The notes under the pieces: model-generated
Database searches by the model: none
Seen by the model: only the letters and a program-made list of their open reading frames with translations
What the model was told of the DNA's origin: nothing
Position numbers and translations under genes: made by a program
Source of the DNA: Oryzobacter faecalis
Lineage (GTDB): Bacteria; Actinomycetota; Actinomycetes; Actinomycetales; Dermatophilaceae
Assembly (NCBI RefSeq): GCF_046764005.1
Contig: NZ_JBKOFW010000001.1
Span: 558,001-622,000 of the forward strand
Length of the DNA stretch: 64,000 nucleotides
Reading direction: 5' to 3'
In this document: positions 35,701 through 43,836 of the stretch, in pieces
How the letters are laid out: each line of letters starts with the position of its first letter
How positions within the stretch are numbered: position 1 is the stretch's first letter

Positions 35701-38100
35701 GCCCGCGGTGATCGTGTAGCGCAGGATGCCGTTGGTCGCGACCGCGCTGCCCGCGGGCGGGCTGGTCTGGGCCTTCTGGACCGTCAGCTGGTTGAACGCG
35801 CCGGAGCCCGCGCCGCCGGTGGCGACGACCGTGTCCTGGACCGCGACGTTGTTGTCCTCGTCAGCCTCGGCGATGGCGCCGAGGGGGTCGACGCGGACCT
35901 CGTTGTGCATGACCGGCTGGACGAAGCCCGTCGCGAAGACCTTGATGACGATCGTCGCGAACTGGTTTCCCTGCGGCCCCCCGGGGAACAGCGGGTAGAA
36001 CTCACGGGCGGTGCCCTTGAGGGAGCCACCGACGCAGGTGACCTTGCCGCCGAGCGCGGCGCCGTCGTGGCTGCACGTGAAGCCCTCGGTGCTCGTCGCG
36101 GACAGGAAGCGGGTGCCGGCAGGGAGGGTGTCCTCCACGCGCACGTTCGCGGCGTCCTGGGTGCCGAGGTTGTCGACGCGGACCGTGTAGGTCTGCGTGC
36201 CGTTGGTCGCGATCGGGTCGAACCCCTCCGACGGCGACGGGTAGTCCGGGATGAGGGTGCCGGGCGGGTCGATGGGAGTGTCGCCCGCCTCGTCCTGCTT
36301 GAAGACCGTGAGGTCGATACCGGTCGACACCTGGACCGTCGTCGTGGCGTCGTTGTTCGTCTCGTCGGACTCGAAGACGGCGTTCGAGGGGTCGACGACC
36401 ACGGCGTTGGTGAGGGGGCCGGTCGCCGGGGGCGGCACGACGATGATCGAGAAGGTCTCGGTCGACTCGGCCGAGATGTCGGCGCGACAGGTGAGCACGT
36501 TGCCGGGGGTCACGGGGTCGCAGGTGAACGCGCTGCCGGGCACGAGGCTGTCGAAGACGACGCCCGCGGGCAGGACGTCGCGGACGACGACGCCGGTGGC
36601 GTCCGCGATGCCGCTGTTGCCGACGACGAAGGTGTACAGCAGGCCGCCGACGCACACGTCCGGGGTACCCGAGGGCCAGGAGCGTGCACAGACCGGGTCG
36701 GGCTGGCCGGCCTTGGTCAGCGTGAGGTCGAACTGCGGCTTGACGGTGGTGCGCTCGGTGGCGGTGACGCGGACGCCGGTGTTGCGGATGTTGGCCGTGG
36801 CCGTGGCGGTGTTGACGAGAACGGTGCCGGAGGGGGCGACGACGGTGCCGGTCACCGTCACGGTGAGGGTGCCACCCGCGTTGAGGCTCTTGATGCGACA
36901 GCGCACCTCGGGGGCGGCCACCACGCATCCGTTGCCGGTCCCGACCTGGCCGTTGACGACCACCTGGGTCGCGACGATGCTCGCGGCCTCGAGCCCCTGC
37001 GTGCCGTCGACGACGACGACGTCGTCGGCGCGGGTCGTCGCGGTGTTCGTGACCCGTACCTTGTAGGTGAGGGCCTGTCCTGGGGAGACGGGGTCGGGCC
37101 CGGCGCCGGCGATGACCGCGGGGTCGTCGGTCTTGACGATCGAGAGCCCGTTGGGGGCCGGGGTCGAGGTCACGGAGGTGTTGACGACGGCTGAGCTGTT
37201 GTTGAGCTCGTTGCCCTCGGCGATGGTGTTCTCGGGGTCGACGACCGCGGTGTTGGTCAGCGGACCGGTCGCGGGCGCGACGACGTGCAGGCGGATGCTG
37301 CCGTTCTGACCGGCGTTGACGCGTCCTCCGGTGCAGGTCACGGTGATCGGGTTGGTCGGTGCGTTCGACGAGCACGTGAACAGGCTCGTCACCTCGAACG
37401 GGCTCGCCTGGAGCGTCACGTCGGCGGGCAGCGTGTCGCGCACCACGATGTCGTTGGCGAGGGCGGTGCCGATGTTGTTCACGGTGAGGACGTAGTCGAA
37501 CGCCGCGTCGGCGACCACCGTCGAGGGACCGGTCTTGTTGAGCGTGAGGTCGGGCAGGAGCGAGCCCGAGCCGCCCTGGACGAGCGTCTGCACGCTCCCG
37601 TTCGTCGTGAAGTTCTGCGCCGACTTCGTGCCGGTGACCGTGGCGGTGTTGTTGAGGGTCGTCCCGCTCGGCGCCGTGACGACGCCGCGGATGGTCACGG
37701 TCCAGCTGGCCCCGCCGTTGATCGTCCCGCCGTTGCAGGTGACGAGCTGGCCCGACTGCGTACACGTGCCCTGGGTGGACGTGAGGGCGTACTGCGGTGT
37801 GGCAGGGGGCGACTGGAGCGTGCCGACCCCGTTCAGCTGGTCGGTGAGGACGGCGTTCGTGACCTTCGCCCCGCCCGTGTTGACGATGGTGATCGTGTAG
37901 GTGATCTCGGCACCGGACGCGACCGGGCTCGGGGACGCGGCGTTGGTGACGGTGAGGGGACTCGCCGGGTCCGCCACCGCGGCCGGAACGAGGAAGGGAG
38001 TGCCGAGCAGTGCGAGGACGACGGCGGTCACCGCCCCGACCCATCGAACCCGTCGAGGAGCGCTCGACCCGATGACCTGGCGACCCGTCACTGCACGCAT
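32734..38100 (-). CDS. Giant exported DUF11/CARDB repeat protein
   Basis: A 1788-residue exported protein. After a signal sequence (VRWVGAVTAVVLALLGTPFL, cut near AVADP) I count twelve repeats of about 120-170 residues. Each has an Ig-like core such as YTLEVRNAGTNPAFGVSVRD with VLPAG, a Cys-containing middle (FTCS...VTCTG), and an end like VDPDNTIPEGDETDN. The first ten are DUF11-like; the last two (NPVANGGDVTYKFTVTNIGD) are closer to CARDB. Most repeats carry two Cys. There is no LPXTG, no C-terminal membrane span and no catalytic domain, so it is probably a secreted or cell-surface stalk, adhesin or matrix protein. The ATG at 38100 begins the signal peptide. Followed by two more exported genes. 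Confidence 0.85.
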   Translation of the reverse strand: MRAVTGRQVIGSSAPRRVRWVGAVTAVVLALLGTPFLVPAAVADPASPLTVTNAASPSPVASGAEITYTITIVNTGGAKVTNAVLTDQLNGVGTLQSPPATPQYALTSTQGTCTQSGQLVTCNGGTINGGASWTVTIRGVVTAPSGTTLNNTATVTGTKSAQNFTTNGSVQTLVQGGSGSLLPDLTLNKTGPSTVVADAAFDYVLTVNNIGTALANDIVVRDTLPADVTLQASPFEVTSLFTCSSNAPTNPITVTCTGGRVNAGQNGSIRLHVVAPATGPLTNTAVVDPENTIAEGNELNNSSAVVNTSVTSTPAPNGLSIVKTDDPAVIAGAGPDPVSPGQALTYKVRVTNTATTRADDVVVVDGTQGLEAASIVATQVVVNGQVGTGNGCVVAAPEVRCRIKSLNAGGTLTVTVTGTVVAPSGTVLVNTATATANIRNTGVRVTATERTTVKPQFDLTLTKAGQPDPVCARSWPSGTPDVCVGGLLYTFVVGNSGIADATGVVVRDVLPAGVVFDSLVPGSAFTCDPVTPGNVLTCRADISAESTETFSIIVVPPPATGPLTNAVVVDPSNAVFESDETNNDATTTVQVSTGIDLTVFKQDEAGDTPIDPPGTLIPDYPSPSEGFDPIATNGTQTYTVRVDNLGTQDAANVRVEDTLPAGTRFLSATSTEGFTCSHDGAALGGKVTCVGGSLKGTAREFYPLFPGGPQGNQFATIVIKVFATGFVQPVMHNEVRVDPLGAIAEADEDNNVAVQDTVVATGGAGSGAFNQLTVQKAQTSPPAGSAVATNGILRYTITAGNDGSDPVSNVVLQDFLPSGSRFVSAFDTDAGPGTTDAFFCTHDGAATGGVVTCTGGDFSGTVNTIPDTGAPPPATIPLTRQVQVTVFAPNTPGSYQNTVKIDPNDVVPEGNEFDNTAQVTTSVRTAGDGGQNSFHQLRIDKTATASVSTSSVITYTLEVRNAGTNPAFGVSVRDVLPAGTVFISATDDAPGSNQFTCSQAGGTVTCTGATLSGTDVSASGAPQVRTITIRAFAPTQPGTITNTAFVDPDNTIPEGDETDNHDSANTTVTVGAGYIDLQVTKCDQAVTDGCTTDVNTYPSGSTIAYRLEVRNAGTDPAFQVVVRDALPAGLEFISAQDVLGGDGAFLCGESGGVVTCTGGTLDGSSDLIPPLPTTRTVEIIVRAPQVQSQSYTNQAAVDPSNAIPESNETNNTSRDTLTVTSPYNLTIEKDGPTNAQQNSTQDYVLTVTNALAAVDDVVVVDYLPVGLFPLGVEADGNFACTTTENPVNLVRCVGDMAAGATATITVHVFVTQDGGTLDNEACVDPDDDIVETNEADNCRTKSTAVTTLRPNISVLKSASTGSVSIGATLTYTLNVTNTGDAPSAAFDVTDDLPGEVSIVGNPTATDGLATCSHDGSATGGLVTCSLANGLLPGQSTQVTITTSVNDSATTAFTNTAEANGGGAVGESTTEEPCASNPAGCGPELTVTNNTDSVTTSVGGASIDLAVGDITDVPDPVAEGNEVTYTTVVVNGGTQDARAADGNEVVVRVDLPTTGMTLNSVLASQGLACAVSNGGALATCTGDLLAGQSTTITVEMTVGAAAPNRLTVTVTADALDLITETDETNNTQTEVTTVTHTQCQSCIDLQVGQVIAAPNPVANGGDVTYKFTVTNIGDLPAVPVAPDQLVVSVDLDTAFNELDLVSVEATGGFTCAANPDWPLDQTLPEVLCTGPVGGLLPGAGTTVTLVGTADTAVEPSFVAFDVVADPGDVFPEPVEANNTGGLIVDVVAP

Positions 38101-38263
38101 GGCGCAAACCCTTCGTCTGCGTGCGTCACCCCTGGCGCACGCGTACGAGGACCCATGGAACTCCTGTGGGCATCCCCACGGCAATGACTCCATCGGGTGG
38201 TCCCCCCATGGTCATTCCGGGCCATTGACGGGGGTGGTATCGGGCATCATCCGGCGGTCCGCA

Positions 38264-38284
38264 CGGGCCGGAACCACCGGCCCG
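38264..38284. other. Hairpin in the 246-base divergent gap
   Basis: Arms CGGGCCGG (38264-38271) and CCGGCCCG (38277-38284) with a 5-base loop. The gap 38101-38346 separates the divergent DUF11 and Gly-rich genes and should hold both promoters; I see no convincing -35/-10 pair. The hairpin falls in the expected leader of the Gly-rich gene. Confidence 0.35.
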
Positions 38285-38346
38285 CGTGGCACCGTTGGAG
38301 AAGGTGACGGCCTCCCACCGAGGGGTCGCGACACAGGGGAGCACCC

Positions 38347-39036
38347 ATGGGATTTCTCGACCGGCTGTTGGGCCGACCGCCGCAGCACCAGCAGGGCACC
38401 CCGACCGGCAGGCCGGGGGCGGGGACGTCATCCGCGGCGGGGCCCGGTGCGTCCGAGGACGAGCGCGCGGTGGCCCGCTACCGCTACCTCCTGCGCACCG
38501 CACCGCCCGAGCAGCTCGAGGCGATCCACCGCGAGGCCTTCGAGAAGCTGACCCCGGAGCAGCGCGAACAGCTGCTGCGCGAGCTCGCCACGGCGGCACC
38601 GCAGGAGGCCGGCACCTCGAGTGAGCCGGCCGACCTCGCCCGCGCCGCGACGCGCGCCGAGATGCGCAGCCCGGGGACGCTCCAGAACACGTTCTCGCGC
38701 GGCTCGTTCGGCGGCGGGATGGGCATGGGCGGCGCGGTCATGGGCTCGATGATGGGCACCATCGCCGGCGTCGTCGTCGGCTCGGCGATCGCCAACGCCC
38801 TCTTCGACGGTTACGACCAGAGTCCGGAGGCCGAGGAGGCCGGCGACACCGGCGGCGACGTGGGCCCCGAGGGGCCCGAGACCGGCGGTGACGGCGGCGA
38901 CCCGGGGAGCGACGTCGGGGGTGACGTCGGAGGGTCCGACGCCGGCTGGGCCGGTGGCGACTGGGGCGGCGGTGGCGGCGACTGGGGTGGTGGCGGCGGC
39001 GACTTCGGCGGTGGGGGCGACTTCGGCGGCTTCTGA
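38347..39036 (+). CDS. Actinobacterial Gly-rich-tail protein of unknown function
   Basis: A 229-residue protein. It opens with MGFLDRLLGRPP and has a conserved-looking helical block at about residues 38-85 (VARYRYLLRTAPPEQLEAI, LTPEQREQLLRELA). A Gly/Met-rich hydrophobic stretch follows (GMGMGGAVMGSMMGTIAGVV, VVGSAIANALFDG), possibly membrane-associated. The tail is Asp/Gly-rich and ends in GGGGDFGGGGDFGGF-type repeats with Trp and Phe spacing, typical of disordered segments. Similar proteins exist in actinobacteria without an assigned role. The 3' 226 bases are also covered by the antisense reading of the TOPRIM gene. A hairpin terminator follows the stop. Confidence 0.75.
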   Translation: MGFLDRLLGRPPQHQQGTPTGRPGAGTSSAAGPGASEDERAVARYRYLLRTAPPEQLEAIHREAFEKLTPEQREQLLRELATAAPQEAGTSSEPADLARAATRAEMRSPGTLQNTFSRGSFGGGMGMGGAVMGSMMGTIAGVVVGSAIANALFDGYDQSPEAEEAGDTGGDVGPEGPETGGDGGDPGSDVGGDVGGSDAGWAGGDWGGGGGDWGGGGGDFGGGGDFGGF

Positions 39037-39635
39037 CCCCCGACCGTCCCCACCGGTGGCCCGGACCCGTCGGTCCGGGCCACCTCGACGTCCGCGAGCA
39101 GGCCGACGAGGGGAGCGGGCAACCCGTCCAGCGGCAGGGCGCCCGCCACCGCCCGGGCCAGCATCTCCTTGCGACCGGAGCCGGCCCCGGCGAACCGGAC
39201 GAGGCTGTCCGCGAGGTCGCGTCCGCGCCAGGCCGGCTGGGCGCGGAACCGCTCGAACGACGGGCCGAGGCCGAGCCCGTCGAGGAGGTCGACGACGGCC
39301 GTCGGGCCGAGGGCGCGGACCAGCTCGTCCTCGAGGTCGCGGCGGCACGTGTGGAAGCCGACGGCAGCAAGTCCCGCCGACGAGGTGACCGGGGCGCCGG
39401 CATCCGCGAGGGCGCGGACCAGGTAGCCGACCTCCCCCTCGTCGCACAGCCCGAGGACCCGCGGCGCAGGGTCGGCGGCGACCGCGCGGGCGAGCTCGGC
39501 CCGGATGTTGGTGGCGCCGCCCATGGGGACGACGCGGACCCCGGGGGCCAGGCCGGAGCGGTCGAGGAGGACGGCGAGGGCGGCGAGGTCGCTGCGCCCC
39601 TCGACGAGGACGACCACCTCGCGTGTCGGGCTCAT
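38811..39635 (-). CDS. TOPRIM-domain protein with Pro-rich read-through tail
   Basis: The first 200 residues look like a TOPRIM nucleotidyl-transfer domain of the OLD-nuclease type: VVVLVEGRSDLAALAVLLDR with the Glu, PMGGATNIRAELA, and LGLCDEGEVGYLV with a DxE-like acidic pair. The final 70 residues are Pro/Ser repeats (PPPKSPPPPPQSPP) that arise only because the frame continues into the antisense of the Gly-rich repeats of the neighbouring gene. The ancestral stop was probably near 39040-39090, where the neighbour's terminator also lies. The ATG at 39635 is preferred over one twelve residues upstream. Function is unknown; TOPRIM proteins act on DNA or nucleotides. Confidence 0.72.
   Translation of the reverse strand: MSPTREVVVLVEGRSDLAALAVLLDRSGLAPGVRVVPMGGATNIRAELARAVAADPAPRVLGLCDEGEVGYLVRALADAGAPVTSSAGLAAVGFHTCRRDLEDELVRALGPTAVVDLLDGLGLGPSFERFRAQPAWRGRDLADSLVRFAGAGSGRKEMLARAVAGALPLDGLPAPLVGLLADVEVARTDGSGPPVGTVGGQKPPKSPPPPKSPPPPPQSPPPPPQSPPAQPASDPPTSPPTSLPGSPPSPPVSGPSGPTSPPVSPASSASGLWS
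39055..39084 (+). terminator. Hairpin terminator after the Gly-rich gene, inside the antisense TOPRIM gene
   Basis: A perfect 13-bp stem (39055-39067 with 39072-39084) with loop CGTC lies 19 bases after the plus-strand stop. It sits within the minus-strand coding frame. Confidence 0.7.
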
Positions 39636-39733
39636 GCCGACACCCTCGCAGCGACCGCCCGCGGGCGCCAACGTGTTCCGTGTCCGTCAGCCGACCTGCT
39701 GACGATGACCGCGGGCCCACCTGAGTGGCGGGA

Positions 39734-40966
39734 TCAGCTCTGCCGCAGCCTGGTTCGTACGAGGTAGGTCCCGGCGCCCACGGTGAGCACGGCGAGCCCG
39801 GCGAGGACCGACGCGGTCGGCAGGCTGAGCGCGACGACGAGGCAGCCGACGAGCCCGGCGAGCGCGACGAGGCGCAGCACCCGGCTGCCGTCGAGCGTGA
39901 GGGCGGCGGCGTTGGCGATCGCGTAGTAGACGAGGACCGCGAGCGAGGAGAACCCGATCGCGTCGCGGACATCGGCGACGAGGACGACGACGAGCACGAC
40001 GGCACCCACCGCGAGCTCGGCGCGGTACGGCACCCGGGTGCGGGGGTGGACGGTGGCGAGCGCGCGCGGAAGGTGTCCGTCGCGGGCCATGGCGAGGGTC
40101 GTCCTCGAGACACCGAGGGTGAGCGCGAGCAGGGCTCCGCCGGCGGCGAGGACGGCCGTCGCCCGGACGACCGTGCCGAGCCACGGCACCCCTGCCGCGG
40201 CGACGGCGTCGGCCAGGGGCGCGTCGGAGCGGGCGGCGGCGTCCTGGTCGAACCCCGTGAGCGACACCGCGATCGCGACGTAGACCACGAGGGTGGCGCC
40301 GAGCGAGAGCGCGACCGCGCGGGGGATCGTGCGGGCCGGGTCGACGACCTCCTCACCGAGGGTCGCCACGCGGGCGTAGCCGGCGAAGGCGAAGAAGAGG
40401 AACCCGGCCCCCTGGAGGACGCCTCCGGGGGTCGGGGCGAGGACCGGCTGCACCTCCGTCCCCCGCCGGACGCCGACCTGGAGGACGACGACGGCACCGA
40501 GGAGGACCACGAGGACGAGCACGACGACGACCCGCGTGACCGCCGCGCTGCGCTGCACACCGGCGGCACCGATGCCGGTGACGAGCACGACGACCGCACT
40601 GGCGACGAGGTGGGCCCGGTCCGGCCAGAGGTGGGCGCCCACGGTGAGCGCCATCGCCGCGCAGCTGGCGGTCTTGCCGACGACGAACCCCCAGCCCGCG
40701 AGGTGACCCCAGAAGGGGCCGAGCCGTTCGCGCCCGTACACGTAGGTGCCGCCCGACTCCGGGTGGCGCGCGGCGAGCCGTGCCGAGGACGTCGCGTTGG
40801 CGCTCGCGACCGCGGCGGCGAGCAGCAGGGAGACGAGGACGAGGGGGCCGGCCGCCCGGATCGCGGGACCGAACGCGACGAACACGCCTGCGCCGAGCAT
40901 CGACCCGAGCCCGATGACGACTGCGTCGCCGAGGTCGAGGCGTCGCGCGAGGGTCGGCCGGCTCAC
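39734..40966 (-). CDS. APC-superfamily amino acid permease
   Basis: The 410-residue membrane protein has about twelve hydrophobic spans. The first span carries the APC signature IGLGSMLGAGVFVAFGPAI, where the unwound helix binds substrate. Further motifs are RHPESGGTYVYGRERLG, GWGFVVGKTASCAA, FFAFAGYARVATLGEEVVDP and RDGHLPRALATVHPRTRVPY. It probably imports an amino acid or amine by cation coupling; the substrate cannot be read. The GTG at 40966 lies seven bases after TAGCGT, which fixes this start against longer readings. It is divergent from a Cys-rich HTH regulator 83 bases away. Confidence 0.88.
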   Translation of the reverse strand: MSRPTLARRLDLGDAVVIGLGSMLGAGVFVAFGPAIRAAGPLVLVSLLLAAAVASANATSSARLAARHPESGGTYVYGRERLGPFWGHLAGWGFVVGKTASCAAMALTVGAHLWPDRAHLVASAVVVLVTGIGAAGVQRSAAVTRVVVVLVLVVLLGAVVVLQVGVRRGTEVQPVLAPTPGGVLQGAGFLFFAFAGYARVATLGEEVVDPARTIPRAVALSLGATLVVYVAIAVSLTGFDQDAAARSDAPLADAVAAAGVPWLGTVVRATAVLAAGGALLALTLGVSRTTLAMARDGHLPRALATVHPRTRVPYRAELAVGAVVLVVVLVADVRDAIGFSSLAVLVYYAIANAAALTLDGSRVLRLVALAGLVGCLVVALSLPTASVLAGLAVLTVGAGTYLVRTRLRQS

Positions 40967-40973
40967 CGGCCCC

Positions 40974-40979
40974 ACGCTA
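40974..40979 (-). promoter_or_regulatory. -10 hexamer TAGCGT of a leaderless permease transcript
   Basis: TAGCGT (read on the minus strand, 40979 to 40974) ends seven bases before the GTG at 40966. Confidence 0.55.
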
Positions 40980-41035
40980 CGGGGCCGTTCGGCCGGACCC
41001 GCGGCGAAGGGCTGGCAGGTCACGGTGTCGTTTCG

Positions 41036-41041
41036 TACTGT
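41036..41041 (+). promoter_or_regulatory. -10 hexamer TACTGT of a leaderless HTH-regulator transcript
   Basis: TACTGT ends eight bases before the GTG at 41050. Its last base is the T of an in-frame TTG, so that earlier start is unlikely. Confidence 0.5.
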
Positions 41042-41049
41042 TGCCCCTT

Positions 41050-41817
41050 GTGACCGAGCCACGACGTCCCGGACCGCTGCGGGCGCACCCACCGGCGGAG
41101 CCGCTTCCCCAGGCGCGCCTCCGGGTGCTGCGGGCCATCGGGCGGCACGAGCCGGTGACGACGTCCGAGCTGACCCGCGTGCTGGGCGGCCACGAGAACA
41201 CCACCCGCCAGCACCTGGATGCCCTCCACCGCGACGGCTACGTCCGCGGCGCGCAGAACCGGGGCCGGATGGGCCGGCCGTCCGTCGCCTACTCGCTCTC
41301 GTCGTCCGGGCTGACCCACCTCGCGGGGCGGTCGGCCTCTCCCGAGCACGTGGCCCTCGTCGCCACGCTGTCCGACCACCTCCTCGCCTCCACCGACGAC
41401 CCCGTCGCGGCGGCGCGCCGGGTCGGCGAGGCGTGGGGACGCCGTCTCGCGGAAACCCACGACGCCACCGGCGGTGTTGCCGGGGCCGGCGGTCTCGACG
41501 GGCCCGGCGGTGCCGGCCGGGGGGAGGTGCCCGACGCCGACGCGCTCTCGGAGGTGCTCGACCTCCTCGGGTCGCTCGGCTTCTCGCCCGCGGTCGAGGA
41601 GTCGGACGGGGCCGGGGACGCGCAGGGCGACCCCGTCGGTGTCGTCCTGCGGACCTGCCCGCTCCTCGACGCCGCCCGCGAGAGCCCCGATGTCGTGTGC
41701 ACCGTCCACGAGGGCCTCGTCGAGGGCTTCCTGTCCGCCCGGGGGAGCGCGGCGCAGGTCGCGGTCGTGCCCTTCGCCGCGCCGCACGGCTGCCGCGCCA
41801 CCATCACCCGGGGGTGA
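41050..41817 (+). CDS. HTH transcriptional regulator with conserved Cys/His C-terminus (SufR-like)
   Basis: The 255-residue protein has an N-terminal winged helix (VLRAIGRHEPVTTSELTRVL, HENTTRQHLDALHRDGYV, GRMGRPSVAYSLS). The C-terminal half has TCPLLDAARESPDVVCTVHE and later PFAAPHGCRATI: three Cys and two His placed like the ligands of SufR-type iron-sulfur regulators. A Gly/Ala-rich insert (GGVAGAGGLDGPGGAGRG) lies between the halves. It could sense iron-sulfur state or redox; this is inference. It is divergent from the APC permease, which it may control. Confidence 0.75.
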   Translation: MTEPRRPGPLRAHPPAEPLPQARLRVLRAIGRHEPVTTSELTRVLGGHENTTRQHLDALHRDGYVRGAQNRGRMGRPSVAYSLSSSGLTHLAGRSASPEHVALVATLSDHLLASTDDPVAAARRVGEAWGRRLAETHDATGGVAGAGGLDGPGGAGRGEVPDADALSEVLDLLGSLGFSPAVEESDGAGDAQGDPVGVVLRTCPLLDAARESPDVVCTVHEGLVEGFLSARGSAAQVAVVPFAAPHGCRATITRG

Positions 41818-41881
41818 CGGGGCGCGGCCCGGGGCGCCGAAGCGAGGACCTGACGGCCTGACGGCCTCACGCCTCACGGCC

Positions 41882-43747
41882 TCACGGCGTCTGCAGGCGG
41901 GTCCAGAGCAGGTCGAGCTTGACGGCGAGCTCGCGGGGCAGGTCGCGACCGAAGCGGGCGAACCAGTCCTCGATGTCGAGCAGCTCGCGGCGCCACTCCG
42001 CCGTGTCGACCCTGGTGGCCGCGGCGACCTGCTCCGGGGTGCGGTCGAGCCCGGTGAGGTCGAGCGCACCCGGGGCGGGAACGCGGCCCACGAGGGTGTC
42101 GACGGCGTCGGCCGTGCCCTCCAGCCGCTCCACGACCCACTTGAGGACCCGGATGTTGTCGCCGAACCCCGGCCAGAGGTCGGTGCCGTCCTCGTCCTTG
42201 CGGAACCAGTTGACCTGGTAGATCCGGGGCAGGTGCGCCTCGTCGAGGCTCCAGCGGATGTCGAGCCAGTGCTGGAGGTAGTCGCCGGCGTTGTAGCCGA
42301 TGAAGGGGAGCATCGCCATCGGGTCGCGGCGGACGACCCCGACGGCACCGGTCGCGGCCGCGGTCGTCTCCGACGAGAGCGTCGCGCCCATGAACACGCC
42401 GTGGGTCCATCCGCGGGCCTCCACGACGAGCGGGAGGGTCGTCGGCCGGCGCCCTCCGAACAGGATCGCGTCGACCGGGACGCCGTCGGGCAGCTCGTAC
42501 TCCGCTGCGATGGAGGGGCACTGGGCGACGGGGGTGCAGAAACGGCTGTTGGGGTGGCTCGAGGGTCGTCCGCTCTCGGGCGTCCAGTCCCGGCCGCGCC
42601 AGTCGACGAGGTGGGCGGGCGGGGTGTCGGTCATTCCCTCCCACCACACGTCACCGTCGTCGGTGAGGGCGACGTTGGTGAAGATGGTGTTGCCCCGCTC
42701 GAGGGTGCGCATCGCCGTCGGGTTCGTGCGCTCCCCGGTCCCGGGCGCGACACCGAACAGGCCGTACTCGGGGTTGACCGCGTAGAGGCGCCCGTCGGGG
42801 CCCGGCCGCAGCCAGGCGATGTCGTCGCCGATGAGCTCGGCCCGCCACCCCGGCAGGACCGGCTCGATCATCGCGAGGTTGGTCTTGCCGCACTGGCTGG
42901 GGAAGGCCCCGAGGACGTGGTGCACCCGGCCCTGCGGCGAGGTGAGCTTGAGGATGAGCATGTGCTCGGCGAGCCAGCCCTCGTCGCGCGCCATGACCGA
43001 CGCGATCCGCAGGGCGTAGCACTTCTTCCCGAGCAGGGCGTTGCCGCCGTAGCCGGACCCGTACGACCAGATCTCGCGGGTCTCGGGGAAGTGCGAGATG
43101 TACTTCGTGCCCGAGCACGGCCACGGCACGTCAGGGGCGCCGTCGACGAGCGGCATCCCCACCGAGTGCAGGCAGCGCACGAACGGGGCTCCCGAGGACT
43201 CGAGGGCGTGCAGCACCTCGGCGCCGACCCTCGCCATGACGTGCATCGAGACGACGACGTAGGGGGAGTCGGTGATCTCGACGCCGAACTTCGGTGTCGT
43301 CGCGTCGAGGTGGCCCATGACGAACGGGATGACGTACATCGTCCGTCCGCGCATGGAGCCCGCGTACAGGTCACGCATCGTCGCCTTCATCTCCTCCGGC
43401 GCCACCCAGTGGTTGGTGAAGCCGGCGTCCTCCGGCACCTCGGAGCAGATGAAGGTGCGGTCCTCGACGCGCGCGACGTCGTCCGGGTCCGACACGGCGC
43501 GGAAGGAGTTCGGCCGCTTCCGCTCGTCGAGCCGGACGAAGGTGCCGCTCGGGACGAGGGCGTCCGTGAGGCGGGTCCACTCCTGCGCGGAGCCGTCGCA
43601 CCAGACGACGGCGTCGGGACGGGTCAGGGCGGCGGTCTCGCGGACCCACGCGGCCAGCCCGGGATGGGTGGTGCCCGGCCCGGCCTCGGTGGCGACGGTC
43701 GTGGTCGTCGGTGTCGTGGTCGTCGGTGTCGCGGTCGTGGTGGTCAT
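41882..43747 (-). CDS. pckG: PckG, GTP-dependent PEP carboxykinase
   Basis: PckG interconverts oxaloacetate and phosphoenolpyruvate using GTP/GDP, linking the TCA cycle with gluconeogenesis. The 621-residue reading has the GTP-type motifs: FPSQCGKTNLAM (P-loop with the reactive Cys), LIGDDIAWLRPG with two metal-binding Asp, RTMYVIPFVMGHLD, YGGNALLGKKCYALRIA and NWFRKDEDG. The N-terminal 20 residues are a Thr-rich low-complexity stretch. The ATG at 43747 has GAAGGG upstream. An alternative ATG at 43840 overlaps the stop of the upstream stress gene and would add 31 residues including alternating His-Asp. The start is therefore uncertain; the rest is firm. Confidence 0.93.
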   Translation of the reverse strand: MTTTTATPTTTTPTTTTVATEAGPGTTHPGLAAWVRETAALTRPDAVVWCDGSAQEWTRLTDALVPSGTFVRLDERKRPNSFRAVSDPDDVARVEDRTFICSEVPEDAGFTNHWVAPEEMKATMRDLYAGSMRGRTMYVIPFVMGHLDATTPKFGVEITDSPYVVVSMHVMARVGAEVLHALESSGAPFVRCLHSVGMPLVDGAPDVPWPCSGTKYISHFPETREIWSYGSGYGGNALLGKKCYALRIASVMARDEGWLAEHMLILKLTSPQGRVHHVLGAFPSQCGKTNLAMIEPVLPGWRAELIGDDIAWLRPGPDGRLYAVNPEYGLFGVAPGTGERTNPTAMRTLERGNTIFTNVALTDDGDVWWEGMTDTPPAHLVDWRGRDWTPESGRPSSHPNSRFCTPVAQCPSIAAEYELPDGVPVDAILFGGRRPTTLPLVVEARGWTHGVFMGATLSSETTAAATGAVGVVRRDPMAMLPFIGYNAGDYLQHWLDIRWSLDEAHLPRIYQVNWFRKDEDGTDLWPGFGDNIRVLKWVVERLEGTADAVDTLVGRVPAPGALDLTGLDRTPEQVAAATRVDTAEWRRELLDIEDWFARFGRDLPRELAVKLDLLWTRLQTP

Positions 43748-43763
43748 GGCGGGGCCCTTCGGT

Positions 43764-43794
<31 letters not shown>

Positions 43795-43836
43795 GGCTGG
43801 GGAGGGGGTGGTGGGTGCCGGGGGAGGCCGTGGGCG

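Noticed and set aside
33196..37194. A 1332-codon open frame on the plus strand opposite the DUF11 gene
   Set aside because: Antisense to a repeat gene with clear signal peptide and DUF11 motifs; repeats in the frame mirror those repeats. No start signals.
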